49,804 nucleotides of DNA from Paulinella micropora (lineage: Eukaryota; Cercozoa; Imbricatea; Euglyphida). Below, piece after piece: positions 9,992 to 20,890 of the stretch. Position 1 is the first letter of the stretch. Each line of letters begins with the position of its first letter. Made by a program: the position numbers and the translations under genes. Location: contig BJOX01000099.1 of assembly GCA_009731375.1 (NCBI GenBank), forward strand, positions 10,865-60,668, written 5' to 3'. The notes under the pieces were generated by a model, which worked only from the letters and a program-made list of their open reading frames with translations, made no database searches and was not told where the DNA came from.

Positions 9992-11851
9992 TCAAGGTTG
10001 CGCAATCCTTCCCACTATCTTGGAGTAATTGGGTCCCCGCTGCCGCTTGGTATTGGCATCTCCGTAGTTGTGCGGGGAACTAATCTTCTCCAACACCGCT
10101 TTTCCCGCCAATATCATCGCGTTGATGTAGGCGTAGCGCAGATCGATGTGGTCCAACTTCTGACTGTAGATGCTAGTGGTTGCCAGATCAATTGCCCCCT
10201 TGTTATCCTCGTACACCACCGGTGGCTTACCCCACCCTTGCTTGGCCATGTCTTTGGCTACCGTGTCTGCCCCCGGTGATTCCGTTGATAAAGTTTGCAA
10301 TCTTTTCCTGTCCATGCAGGCACGCGTCCATGCAGGTGGACTCCTCCGGAGGCGCTTCCATCCGAACATGTCCCTCTGGCATTTTCTTCTCAGGTGGCGG
10401 TAGCGTCCCCACCGCCTCCGCTTGCAGATCTTGCTGCTTCGCCAGCTTTCCCTCCTTTCCTTGCTACGCGGCCCACGCGGCTTCGGTAATTCCACTGTAA
10501 TTGTGCGCTTCATACACACCGGGTTTATCGATCCACCAAGCATGAAGTGAATTACGGCCAGTCGAGCTCTGCGGTCGCCCCAGTCACCCTTCCAATTTGT
10601 GTCTGGGTAGGATGTCAGGCGCGTATTTTCCTTTTGGAAGAAACGAACTCCTCGACGCGCGGTGCCCTGAAGGTACCGCATCACTTGTTCCGCCTCTTGG
10701 AAGGGGAACTCTTTTGGCTTTGACGTATAGCGCGCCATCTCTGGCACCGGCCCTAGCGTGTCATGCCTCGTCACCCTCGCCCAGATGAGTATTCCGCAGA
10801 TATGGTAAGGTGAGAATTCTTCCAGTACACTCGGGACTCCCACGCGGCACCCCGGCATTAGCCACGGCGAATCCATAGACGCTAAGTCCTTTGTCTTGAG
10901 CCGCTCGCTCGCCTCCTTAATAAAAGTTTCCTGGAATAACTTGACAGTTCGCCCCAACTCCGGATGCCGTCCATCCTCGATATCGATCCCCACCACTCCC
11001 GTTGGCGGTTCACTTTTGAATACCTTAAAGCGGCTTTCGCCCGCCTCCCGGAACTTCTCCTTCGCCTCCTCGTCGCCGAAGCCCATCATGATGTCGTCTA
11101 CATGCACGAACCCGATGTCAGGCTTACTCATTCCCGAACGCCAGCGGAAGAAGAAACACGGAAAAGCCTTGTGCTGTTCAAAACCTTGCGATACCATGAA
11201 GGGTACTAGCACTTGCATCCACCATTTTCTTCCGGCATCCGGTCGACCGTACAGCGCCCTTACCATTTCCCACACGTACCCTTCCTCTTCAAAGCCAAAG
11301 GGTGGGACCAGATAGGTGGGCCGCATTCCCGCCTCCTCTACTTCAGCCTCTATGTAGGCAGTGCCCACATCAAACTTACCCAACACTAGGTCATAGAAGG
11401 TCACCAGCATGAAGAAGCCCAGGATAGTCATGGTGCATGGTGTCGGAAAAGTTCGTTGCCCGTAGTGCTCTCCTTGTACCATAGAGTATCCCTTTGCCAC
11501 CAGTCGGCTCTTGTACTTGAGCACTTTTCCGCCCGATTCTTTTGTTGCGTCTGCGTACCTTCCCCGGCACAAGTTCCGCTCCGGCACGGACTCCCTCTTT
11601 CGCCTCCTGAAGCATCCTTGCGCCCACAGGGTTGCTATCTCTCGCGCTCTTGCGTTTTCAAACTTTCCCGAAGCGGTAGCTTCCTTCTCTGCCACCGGAC
11701 GTGTAAAGGTAGCCGCCAGTGCCCGCTCACGGACTGCCCATTTCAGGATTTCCGTGTCTAGCATCTTTTCCATTTCATTTTCGGTCTCCTCCCCTTCGAA
11801 CCGCACGAAATGGGCCGGCTGTAACTTTTTTCCTTGTCGAAGGGATCGCAT
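9992..11851 (-). pseudogene. Copia reverse transcriptase and RNase H
   Basis: A 619-codon frame. Reverse transcriptase motifs include KFDVGTAYIEAEV (first catalytic Asp) and FVHVDDIMMGF, where the usual Tyr of YVDD is His. RNase H is seen as YPDTNWKGDWGDRRA and, further on, YEDNKGAIDLAT, LDHIDLRYAYIN and GDANTK. Between about 10275 and 10490 a different frame carries the plausible sequence (TEAAWAA, then KLAKQQDLQAEA and MPEGHVRMEAPPEE), so a pair of frameshifts has swapped part of RNase H. This frame begins with ATG at 11851, but the upstream part of pol lies in another frame, another sign of decay. Confidence 0.85.
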
Positions 11852-12138
11852 TCTCCTTCCACTGCGCCCTTCCGAGTCTTACTCTTCCATTCGGGGCCGT
11901 AGGTCTTCTTTGCCCAATTCCAGCCCCAGTCCTTTGCCGGCACTTCTACGATCAGACCCCGAGTCACCTCCCGTGTCTCGTCCGTTTGCTCCTCAGGCTC
12001 CGGCTGCCTCAGCGTTCCTTCCTCCTTTTCTACTTTGACCACCGCTATTCGTTCGCTGTCTTGCGCCCCTTCTGGTTTGTCAAACAGTTCCTCCAGATCA
12101 TCGTTGATCAGGGCACCTTGGGCCTCGTCCACATTCAA
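11758..12138 (-). pseudogene. Copia pol linker between integrase and reverse transcriptase
   Basis: This frame carries an acidic, Pro/Glu-rich stretch (LEELFDKPEGAQDSERIAVV and EPEEQTDETREVTRG) followed by AKDWGWNWAKKTYGPEWKSK. It overlaps the ends of the integrase and reverse transcriptase frames, so frameshifts lie on both sides. Acidic linkers of this kind are typical after a copia integrase. Confidence 0.6.
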
Positions 12139-12950
12139 CCCGGCCGCCTTCCAAATTGGTTCTCATCAAAGTTGACTACGTCGCGCCAACGCTTGACCTC
12201 CCCCTGGACTAAAACCACGTGCGCGGAGGTCTCCAATTCCAACCCCATCCACGCCGCGGGTAATGAGCGGTCCTCCTCCTTTCTAAGTCCCTGGTACTTC
12301 TTGTCAAGCACCGCATGACAAAGGCATCCAAAGGTGTGCAGCAACGACAGCCAATCCACGTTTTTCTCGTAAGGGAACATGGTGAATAGTCGCGGCTCTT
12401 TGCCTCCCGGTGGCGGCGTCAGGTTATGCAGTAGCCCAACGTGCAGTAGCGCGTAACCCAAGTACACATATGGCAGTTGCGCTCTCTTTAGTAGCATCCT
12501 CGCCCCCGCCCAGATATGCTTCTGCGAGACTTCCACTAGAGCCTGCTTGTTGGGATCGTTCCTAACTGCGTATCGCGGGCGCACCCCAACATTTTCAATC
12601 AGGTCATTGAAGACTTGCGATCTCTGATAAGCGCCGTCCCCCCGTATTTGCTTAACTGGGTTTCCGGTCTGGGTCCTGCTCATCCGGAACACCTTGCTTG
12701 CCACCACGGACTGCCGCTGCATCTCTGCGTTCAGGAGAAGCTCCAAGTTGGTGTATCCCACGGTGTCCTCTACGATTGCCATGAGGCATCGCTCTCCGTT
12801 AAGTAGAGGCCTTGCCAGCAGCGCCGAGGTGTCCACCGACCAGCCTTCACCCTTCTCCTTCATTCTGGTTCCATGCGCCTTCGCTCGATGAGGCGGCTTT
12901 TGGGCTCCACCCGCCGGACACTCCTGACACTCCTTGCTAACGTCTTTGTT
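12135..12950 (-). pseudogene. Copia integrase
   Basis: The zinc-binding part has H-x3-H in the previous frame (HRIFH) and C-x2-C here (KECQECPAGG). The catalytic core shows SVDTSALLARPLL (first Asp), QIRGDGAYQRSQVFNDLI (second Asp) and KQALVE (the Glu), the DD35E set. A typical copia C-terminal part follows, including LHTFGCLCHAVLDKK. A frameshift separates it from the protease frame near 12960. The catalytic residues are present even though the gene is broken. Confidence 0.85.
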
Positions 12951-12964
12951 GACGTTTACTAGTT

Positions 12965-13500
12965 TTACGTCATGGCTTGGGCAATGGCTTGCAACTTTGC
13001 GGCAGCGGGATCATGAAATATCCGATGGAGTAGTTCCATATCCCACTCCTTTTTCCTTGCCTTGTTGGTGGTCCAGAAGGCAGCTTGCTGTTCTTCAGTC
13101 GATCCGGATTGAAACCTGATTACCGAGTCTTCCGTGTCGAAGTACACAAGGGCGTCCTTCTCGTCCTCCTTCACATCAGGGACCACCGCCCTAGTGACGT
13201 AAGGCAAATCCTTTCGCTTGGACACGAGTAGTTCGGTTAAGTGCTCACCCACCCACACTTCTTTTAGTGGCAGGCATCCATCCCGCCCGTCACGTAGCTT
13301 GTAATCCCCTTGGGCGTCCATCCTGGTGGTTCCACCCACCGCGCTGAACTCGTTCACCTCACGCTTGACGCCCTGCATGAACTCCTTGTAGCTTGGTGGC
13401 GCCATGTCGGACACAGCCCCCGAGTCCAGCATGGGGTCGGGGACCTTTCGCGGTCTTGTCGCCTTCCGCCCATCCTTCCCAATTAGCGCGCGATTCCATT
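12965..13500 (-). pseudogene. Copia aspartic protease and pre-integrase
   Basis: MLDSGAVSDMAPPSYKEF carries the DSGA active-site motif of copia proteases, followed by EFSAVGGTTRMDAQGDYKL. The C-terminal end, MELLHRIFHDPAAAKL, is the GAG-pre-integrase HHCC start. The frame extends upstream as RALIGKDGRKATRPRK to about 13500, where it shifts against the preceding coding frame. Confidence 0.85.
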
Positions 13501-16376
13501 TCTTCTTCCTGAAGTTGCTCAGGCTCCCCCTGGATCTCGCTGGCGAAGACTACCACATGCTCCGGTCTATCGCCTCCCTCCAGCGGTCGTAACCAGTAGG
13601 GTCGAGGTTGCTTCTCCCAGTCCCCTGCTATTCTCCATGGCTTTGGGTTCCAGTGCGCGGGGAATTTCGGCTTGTTGTAAGGAAATGGCCATCCGGTCGA
13701 CCAGCGATATAGCAATCCCACATACTCCTGCCATCGCCCTTCGAAATCCCGCAGATCTCGATGGTCATCCCCCCACTAAGGCGGCCACGCCACCCGGTTC
13801 TGATTTACCTCGTTTTGCTGCTCCATTATGACTTCCAAACGCCGAATCCTTTCTTTTTCGCTCACCCGCTCACGCCCAGGTTCCGGCTCCATTTCCGTTC
13901 GCTGCTAGCCTGGGCTTACAGCGTCCTCCGGAGTTAGTTGGCCCGTCGCCACTCCCTGGATAGGCACCCCTTCCTTTCGATCCTCTCTTTTCCACAATCT
14001 CTTCTCAGCCACTTTGGTTATAAGTTGCTGAACTTCGTTGATCTGGTCCATGCTCACCGCTCGGACGTCCTCTCCGTAGAGCTCCGTCATCACCGTCGCC
14101 AACTTGCGGAGGTGTCGAAGCATGTTGGTGCGTGTCCTCTCATCACCTTCGCGCTCCGGACGTTTCGGTTTGGTGGGCGTTAGTTGCCCCTTAATATGGG
14201 CCAGTGCCCTCCCCATTTCCTCCTTAAACTTCTTAGCCTTAGGCGTGTCGTAGGGCGCTGCCGCCCGCACCTGGGCCACCAAAGACACCGTGTCGTCCAC
14301 CCTCCCCGGATCTTTGGAATCCTCGGACTCCTCTTGCACCTCCGTTGAATCCTCCGGGAAGCTCGGTAGAGCTCAGCCATGCTCCCTCCATGGGGTGCTT
14401 CCAATTTCCAAATACACCAACGGGTCTGTTACTTCCTCAGGGGTAGCCATCATTTCGGGCTTGGCCCTTCCCGGGCTCGGCGTAGCCGTGTCAGCACTTC
14501 CCGCCTGGCGCTCCGTCTTAACCGCGGTGTTCTCCCTGGTTTTCCTTTCCACCCTCGGATTCAATGGAGGCATCGCTTCCTCCGTCACCGGCGACGCAGT
14601 CACTCTCTCTTTAGCCACTATCGGCGTCATCTGAGCCTGATCCCGCACCAGTCCGACTCGTTTTAAGTCGTCGTCATACTTCCCTGCGTGGGCCGGATCC
14701 TTCATAGCGCGATACTGGGTCACCGCCGCTTTCACCGACCGGTAAGGCACACGCTCCCGGTAGACCTTCCGATTTCTCGGCACCCCCGGCTCCTCCCACT
14801 TTACCTTATCCCTGTTGATGCTCCAGTTATAGAGCACTCCGGTATGCTCTTCTCGCAGAATCATGAATATGATAGGAACCAGCGACCGGTCCCAGTTCAC
14901 TCCTCGCCTCTGGGCCTCCTGCCGCGTCAGATGCTCCACCATCTTGTCCGGCTTTGCCCGTCCAACCAGGTGTCCCAAGCCTCGCTCCTCCATTTCAATC
15001 ACCAGTCTATACGCCGGCATCAACGCCCATTCGCGCGACTTGGCCCTTATGCTTTCAAACACGTAATATCTCTCTCTCTCTCTCTCTCTCCTATCTTGGT
15101 GATTGGTGCAGAACATCATGTCCCCGGTGAGAAGGCCCGCCGCATCCGCCCGCACCTGTTGGTACTTGGATTCCACCGCCTCCTTTCTCGTTCTCAGGCA
15201 CCGGTCTCTTCCAAACGTTGAACCGTAGCGCCTTCCTTCTAAACGAGCCTCGACCACTCCAACTGGCTCATCGTCTGCGTGACGCAGATGTTCTGGCAGT
15301 ATCTCGTAGGTTTCGGGATCATTTTCAAGGGTTCGGGTAATGAATAAATAGAGTCAGGTGTTTGCGGGGTAGTGATGGTCTTGCTCTTCCCGGAGCCGGA
15401 CTTACCTCCGGTTCCCTTCACCATCATCGCTCTAGGTAGGCCGGTTCCATCCCGGAGTCTTCTAAATTCCTTCCAGTTGAGTTGACACTCCATGTACTGG
15501 TCCACTATACCGGTCCCGTTGGTATGTAGCGGTACCAGGACGGGGGTATCCACTCCGTCGGCCCATTGGCGTGCCGAAGGTTACCAGCCTTCCTCGTCCG
15601 TCACCGTAGTGCCGAAACTCATGTGTTACACCGCCACCTTCCCGGTATTGTCGTACAGCAATTGGAGATTCCTCTTCCTCCTCCGAGCTTGAGAGAGGGG
15701 ACTCCGTCCGTCGCTTTCCTGAGAGATAGATTCTTGCCACTGCTCCCAATCTGCCCTCCTTCTTCGAGGTCGCGGCTTCTTTACCCCCTTAGGTTCGCTT
15801 GGATTCTGGCAGAGACCCTGGGATTGCCTTCGCCTCTCCGTCAGCCATACCATCGCTTACCCTTACCGGTACGTAGTCGTAGCCAGCTTGCGTCAGGGCC
15901 TCGACAACCTCCGGCGTTCTGGAGTGATTGGCATCAACTGCCATACCCACTCTCCCCTCCACACCGGATGTCGACGTCGTACCATTTCCCCCCGAAGCAG
16001 TCAAGTTGTTTACATAGTTGGTAAATTCCTCGTAGTTACTCACTTCCGGGAACACCCCCTTATCCTCTCCAAGCTGACTGGAAGGATTGACTAACTCTGG
16101 GCTTTCCGGCTGAGGGTCTGCGCTTGCACCCCTTGCAGAGTGTTGGCTCTCCTCACCCCGACTCCTCTTCTTGCTTCCACTCCTTTTTATCATATATGCA
16201 CGCGCGGCCTTCCTTTGCCGCAGTAGACTGTAGGCGCGGTTGAGCTCTCCATTCTCCTCATCATCCGAGCTCCCACTCGTGTCCGCCCCCGGAGACTTCT
16301 TCTTGGCCATGTCGGCCTTCGCCTTCGCCCCCGGTTGCTCGCCATTCCCGTCCGGACCATGAGTGCACTTCGTCAA
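13501..16376 (-). pseudogene. Large unassigned region between Gag zinc knuckle and protease
   Basis: About 2.9 kb of coding-like sequence in several shifted frames (16376-15789, 15749-15462, 15553-15239, 15257-14373, 14339-13905, 13721-13359). It starts acidic and Ser-rich (DTSGSSDDEENGELNRAYS). A more globular part at 15060-14700 includes EWALMPAYRLVIEMEERGLG, VNWDRSLVPIIFMILREEH and GVLYNWSINRDKVKWEEPG. A short (TC)n tract at 15068-15090 encodes RERERER. I do not recognise a family. It was probably one long Gag C-terminal extension before frameshifts accumulated. Confidence 0.55.
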
Positions 16377-17959
16377 GGGGTGGTCACCACCACATCGTAG
16401 GCAGGGCTTCTTACAGTTGGCGGCATAAATTGCCCCTTCCCTTTACAGTTGAAGCACTTCCCTTCTTACTCTTTTCCTTCGTGCTCTTTTGACTGCTCTT
16501 CCCTCCTCCATGCCCTTCCTTACCACGCGTGCCACTTCCTTCTTCCTTTTCCTTTCCTGAGTGCGAGAATCTGCATTTGCTCCCGTACTTGCAGTCTCCT
16601 TCCTTGCTGAAGAGGAAACAAACCCCCTTCAGCTTGTCGTTGAGGTGCAAGTATTGACACTCTCCTCCCTTTTTGCACCTTCCCTTCTGAAAGTACATGC
16701 AGGGAGTAGTAAAGGGTTTCTTCTTCTCAATCTTTGCAGCGTTTGCCTTAGCCTTCTTGCTGGCCTTTCTCTCTCTTTCTTTTTGCAAATCAATGTCTTT
16801 GGCTTTTCTCTTGAGCTCTTGCCACCATTGATGTACATCCCATGATTGCTTGCCTTTCTCAAAGTCTACTGCAAGCAACCATTGCTTCCAATCAGCCTGC
16901 ACCTCCTTGTCCCTCATCTCGGGTCCCATTATCGCGTCACGTATTATCTGCTCAAAGCTTAAGTCAGAGGGATGATGCCCCTTTTTGGCCAGCTGCTCTC
17001 TTACTGCCTCAAACTCCTTCATACTGCGTGGAGGAGTTGAACTCCCAGCGTGCCATCCTTGTCTGCTTCTCCAGCAGATCGCTGGGATTACCCTTTCCAT
17101 ACCGGTCCTTCTGTCGCTTCCACATGGCGTCAGGGTGTTGCCCAAATTCCGATGGGCCGTCCCGGACCTAATCCGTGACCAGCCTTTTCGCCTCGCCTCT
17201 GAGATGGGTGTATATGAGGGTGAATAGCTCCACTCTCTTTTCTCTCACTGCCACTAGCAGACTTTCATCATAGCTTACCAGCAATCGCCGTTCCTTGCGT
17301 TTCTTCTTGCGCACTGAGTCCACTGACTTCTTGTCCGACATTGCAGTTGTAGAGAGTCCCACCTTTGGTGCTTTCTGTTCGTCACTGCCACTTAAGCTTT
17401 CGCCCCCAGAGGTACCGGACGAGCTAGAGGGAAAGGCTTCCCTTTTCTCTCTCCTCTCTTCCTCATACTTTCGTGATGCAGATTCACGCTTGCTCGTGTT
17501 GCCTGATCTCTCTTCTTCTCCCATCTCTCTTTCCTCTTGCTCCTGCCCTGCCTCCGATTCCTCAGAGGTATGATTGTCTTCTGACTCCTCTTCTGCATCA
17601 TCCAAGCTTGGCATGCTTTCTTCTTCTTTCTCATCTTCTGCACCCCTTTGCAGCCCTAGTGCTCTGTCTCATGACCCCATTGAATTGCTGCTGCTGGTTG
17701 CTGCCACTGCTGCTTTCTTTTTCACATGCCTTTCCCATAGACTCATATAGCCTGGTACAGTCTTTCCTGCCATGTGCAGTCTTCTGAGGTTGGCACGATG
17801 AACCTCTAGTTTATGTCCCTTTACGTCCTTAAATCCACCTTTGAGGTCCTTCCTAACTGCCTGTAACAGCAACGAGCGTTGGAAATCTTCCCAGTCCTGT
17901 CTACCGCTGTAGTTCGGTATGTTGTTTGTCTCATTTTCATTTCTATGTTTTCCCGTCAT
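16377..17959 (-). pseudogene. Copia Gag with two CCCH fingers and a zinc knuckle
   Basis: ATG at 17959. The N-terminus reads YSGRQDWEDFQRSLLLQAV, followed by an acidic spacer. A capsid-like (UBN2-type) region includes LVAVREKRVELFTLIYTHL, FEAVREQLAKKGHHPSDLSF and WLLAVDFEKGKQSWDVHQWW. Then come two CCCH fingers, CMYFQKGRCKKGGECQYLH (C-x7-C-x5-C-x3-H) and CFLFSKEGDCKYGSKCRFSH (C-x8-C-x5-C-x3-H), and after a basic stretch a knuckle, CLRCGGDHPLTKC. The frame is interrupted by TGA at 17671-17669 and TAG at 17170-17168, by a frameshift near 17025 and by another near 16410. CCCH fingers are typical of RNA-binding proteins and are unusual in copia Gag. Confidence 0.75.
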
Positions 17960-18456
17960 CTGAAGTTATTTTTCTAACCCAGAAAGGTTCCTATTTCCTG
18001 TCTGTTTTGTGCTCTTGACTGGCTGCCACCTGTCCTGCAAATTCCCCTTTCAGAGTACGTTGCACAAGATCTAATTGCAGCAATCAGCCTTCAGCCCATT
18101 CTTGTTGGTTTCTTCTAGCAGGTAGCTACCCTGCACCCACCAACACGTCTGCGCGCCGTAAGCACCCCTGAACTGATTTCCTGGCTTGCCTGATGATGGG
18201 GTTTTGTGGTCCAAACCCCTAAACCGTTCCTGTTGATGTCCTTCTGATCCGAAGGCTCACTCTTGACTCCTTTCGGTAGCTCAGCCGTTGCAGAGCTCTA
18301 CCCCCCTGTCAACCACAACGATTCACGCAGTGGCTCTGAAACACTTTGGGGAGCGCTTCCCTTCTGCTGTGTCACTCTTGGGTGTGACACAGAGTCTGAC
18401 CGTAGAAACCTTTCCCTCTCTATCACTTTGAGTGATGTTGTTATGCTTCAACACGT
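17960..18456 (-). other. Untranslated leader of the copia element
   Basis: About 500 bp between the 5' LTR and the Gag ATG, with no convincing frame. This is where packaging signals would lie. Confidence 0.6.
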
Positions 18457-18474
18457 ACAAGGCTCCTAACCCTT
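18457..18474 (-). promoter_or_regulatory. Candidate half-tRNA primer-binding site
   Basis: Next to the 5' LTR there is no TGG-type primer site. On the plus strand the site reads AAGGCTCCTAACCCTT, and CTCCTAA is the anticodon loop of tRNA-Arg(CCU), with partly complementary arms on each side. Priming from an internal (anticodon) fragment of a tRNA is known for copia, and an Arg tRNA fragment is known for the Tca2/pCal group. The match to this host's tRNA is inferred. Confidence 0.35.
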
Positions 18475-19073
18475 AAGAAGTAGGATAGTATTACTGGGTA
18501 CATTCAAGTGTCAAACTCAGCCATCAATTTGTTTTAAGTGTCAGATTTCAGATTAGCGGTCAGATTTTAGATTAGAATTCAAATTAGCTCAATTTAACTG
18601 TAACATTTCGCAAAAATGATATAGATTTTGCGGACGTATATAGCAGTTAAATTGAATTAATTTGAATTCTGACCACTAATTCGAAATCTGACCGCTAATC
18701 TGAAATCTTACCCTTAACTAAAATTCGATGGCTGAGTTTGACACTTGAATGTACCCAGTAATATAAATGATATGAGAAGCGGTTTCACATCTCCCAGGCG
18801 TCCCCAGTTAACTAGCTAACCAGTTCAGCTCCACAAGAACTTTAATAGAATTATCCTCCCAACAGACAAAAGCCCGCCAAACAAACAAAATAGAAGACGG
18901 GAGCTCTAAGCCTTTAAATTTCAGGTGTCCATACAGTTCATATTGGCATTGGGGCCACCAATGCCACCCATACCAGAAAATACACCACTTTTTCCGTACT
19001 AACTACTAACTGACAATATTAACTAACGTATTAACCGGTTGTATTAATCACATCACCTAGCTCACTTCCCAAG
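18472..19073 (-). repeat. 5' LTR of the copia element, split by a MITE
   Basis: 18472-18490 and 18764-19073 match the left LTR. The 273 bp between them are absent from the left copy. Confidence 0.85.
18491..18761. mobile_element. Fold-back MITE with TA target duplication
   Basis: 271 bp with perfect 35-bp terminal inverted repeats (TTACTGGGTACATTCAAGTG at each end, read inward). Imperfect pairing continues inside, so most of the element could fold into one hairpin. It is flanked by TA at 18489-18490 and 18762-18763, and the empty site exists in the left LTR. There is no coding capacity. TA duplication points to mobilisation by a Tc1/mariner-type transposase, which is an inference. Confidence 0.85.
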
Positions 19074-19291
19074 AGAACTAATTAATGGCTGAGTTGAACT
19101 GTCCACGCCGCCGCCGCCGCCGCTAGGCTAAAGTGGCATTGGTGCCATCAGACCAGTAATTAAGCTGTGATGTCACTGACTACTACAATTTATAACTTGG
19201 ACTAACGTAAATGATAGTACCGATTGTATTTTTTTACGCAAGCAGCAGAGTGACTGTTTTATTAATAATACAGTTTTTTTTTTTAATTTTT

Positions 19292-19328
<37 letters not shown>

Positions 19329-19771
19329 ACGCAAGCACTGTTTTATTAATAATAGAATACTTGCCACTCGTAGAGCTGAGGGAAGCAGAAGACATAAAAT
19401 GGAAGAGGTATCAGTCAGAGATACAAAAAGAGAAAACAGGAACTGCTTTAAAAAAAAAAAACAGTCACAGTTTAAGGTCATGCAGAGACCCGATGCAGTT
19501 TAGCGTCATGCTGAGGACTAATACTTGCCACTTGTAGACGCTGCTGAGTGGGAAGCAGATTGATAAAACTTCGTTTTGACTCTACGAGTCCACCTTTACC
19601 ACTTCCCTTCTAACTCTTATGCTTCCCAGTTATCCCTACTAGTGGCAAGTATGTTCAACTTATCATTGGCTCGGATAGTAAAAGTTTATTGGTGAAAAAA
19701 AAGAGGTATCAAGAGATTATCTGATACAAAAAGAGAAAACATGAGGACCACTCAGACTGTATTTAAAAAAA
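19074..19771. other. Intergenic DNA with dispersed repeat copies
   Basis: Contains (CCG)n at 19110-19125, (AT)n at 19301-19325 and copies of the ATACTTGCCACT repeat at 19359 and 19521, with an inverted copy near 19632. A direct repeat ending ATACAAAAAGAGAAAACA lies near 19405-19440 and 19704-19742. No gene seen. Confidence 0.6.
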
Positions 19772-19800
19772 NNNNNNNNNNNNNNNNNNNNNNNNNNNNN
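19772..19800. other. Assembly gap of 29 N
   Basis: Lies at the border of an A-run and (GAA)n. Confidence 0.95.
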
Positions 19801-19831
<31 letters not shown>

Positions 19832-19865
19832 AGAAGAAGAAGGAGGAGGAGGAGGAGGAGGAGAA

Positions 19866-19900
<35 letters not shown>

Positions 19901-20099
19901 AGAAGAAGAAGAAGAAGAAGAAGAAGAGGAGGAGGAAGAAGAAGAAGAAGAAGAAGAAGAAGAAGAAGAAGAAGAAGAAAGAAGAACTTCAAGATCTTCT
20001 TCACTAGTAGTAGTAGCAGCAGCAGTAGCAGTAACACCAGGAGTAATATAAGACGTAGTAGGAGGAGTAATAAGAGGAAAAGAAAGAGATCGCAAAGGA

Positions 20100-20169
<70 letters not shown>

Positions 20170-20459
20170 AAGAAGAAGAAGAAGAAGAAGAAGAAGAAGA
20201 AGAAGAAGAAGAAGAAGAAGAGCGACGAGGCAGACTAGGAGCAAAAGGAGGAGAAGGAGAAGAAGGAGAGCGACGAAGCAGACGAGGAGGAAAAGGAGAA
20301 GGAGGAGAAGAAGGAGAAGAAACGACCGAAGAAGAAACGGCCGAATAAACCGCCGAAGCAGAAACGGCCGATATTGCCGAAATTGCGGCTGGGCCGGCAG
20401 CAGGGCCGGTCGGGGTTGCGGGGGGCGCAAAGGCTGTGGAACGACTGGACAATGGAGAG
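19801..20459 (-). CDS. DH-PH-FYVE gene, probable 3' exon 15 (disordered tail)
   Basis: The acceptor CCTTTTTAG precedes 20459. With two bases carried from exon 14 the frame reads SPLSSRSTAFAPPATPTGPA, then Ala/Ser/Pro-rich sequence, long Ser and Thr runs from GAA/GTA repeats, and TPLRSLSFPLITPPTTSYIT before EEDLEVLL. The composition matches exon 8 of the same gene. No stop is met before the gap at 19800, so the 3' end is unknown. The opposite strand also has an open frame here (ending RLDNGELK before a GTAGGT), so strand is not certain. Confidence 0.4.
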
Positions 20460-20465
20460 CTAAAA

Positions 20466-20600
20466 AGGTAGGTGGATAGGTAGGTGGGTAGGTGGTTAGG
20501 CAGGTACGTAGGTAGGTAGGTAGGTAGGCAGGTAGGTAGGTAGGTAGGTAGATAGGTAGGTACAGGGATAGAGAGATCGAGAAATAGAGAGATAGAGACA
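20466..20600. repeat. (GTAG)n intron microsatellite
   Basis: Simple repeat next to the acceptor of probable exon 15. Read on the minus strand it is CTAC/CCTA. Confidence 0.9.
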
Positions 20601-20858
20601 TGCATACCTTACTGTGTCGGCCTGGCCTGGGCATATTAGGACGACACGTGGCGGGCACAGAATATTTTTAGATAGATATGTAGATTGGTGAATAGGTAGA
20701 TAGATGGATGGATAGATAGATAGATAGAATAGACATGCATACCTTACTGGTTGGCCAAGCTTGGGCATCATGACAGAACGGTACGTAGAAATAAATAAAA
20801 TACACATATGAATTTTTCGATGCATAACAGGTGAGAGATAGAGAGATAGATAGATAGG

Positions 20859-20890
<32 letters not shown>

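Larger units (their letters stand above)
9584..19073 (-). mobile_element. Degenerate Ty1/copia LTR retrotransposon
   Basis: A complete element read on the minus strand: 5' LTR (18472-19073, enlarged by a MITE), leader, Gag, long middle region, protease, integrase, reverse transcriptase and RNase H, then 3' LTR (9584-9914). Integrase ahead of reverse transcriptase defines the Ty1/copia (Pseudoviridae) order. It is about 9.5 kb, or 9.2 kb without the MITE, which is long for copia because of an unusually large region before the protease. Nonsense codons and frameshifts interrupt gag and pol, so it is not autonomous as assembled. No clear target-site duplication was found and the exact LTR ends are uncertain. 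Confidence 0.9.

Noticed and set aside
9998-15749. Several plus-strand frames opposite the copia element
   Set aside because: They are shadows of the minus-strand gag and pol frames, with no recognisable motif.
20344-20459. Plus-strand exon ending RLDNGELK before GTAGGT
   Set aside because: Plausible, but an in-frame TAA lies just upstream, there is no acceptor in the purine-rich lead, and the minus-strand reading fits exon 14 in phase. Kept only as an alternative.
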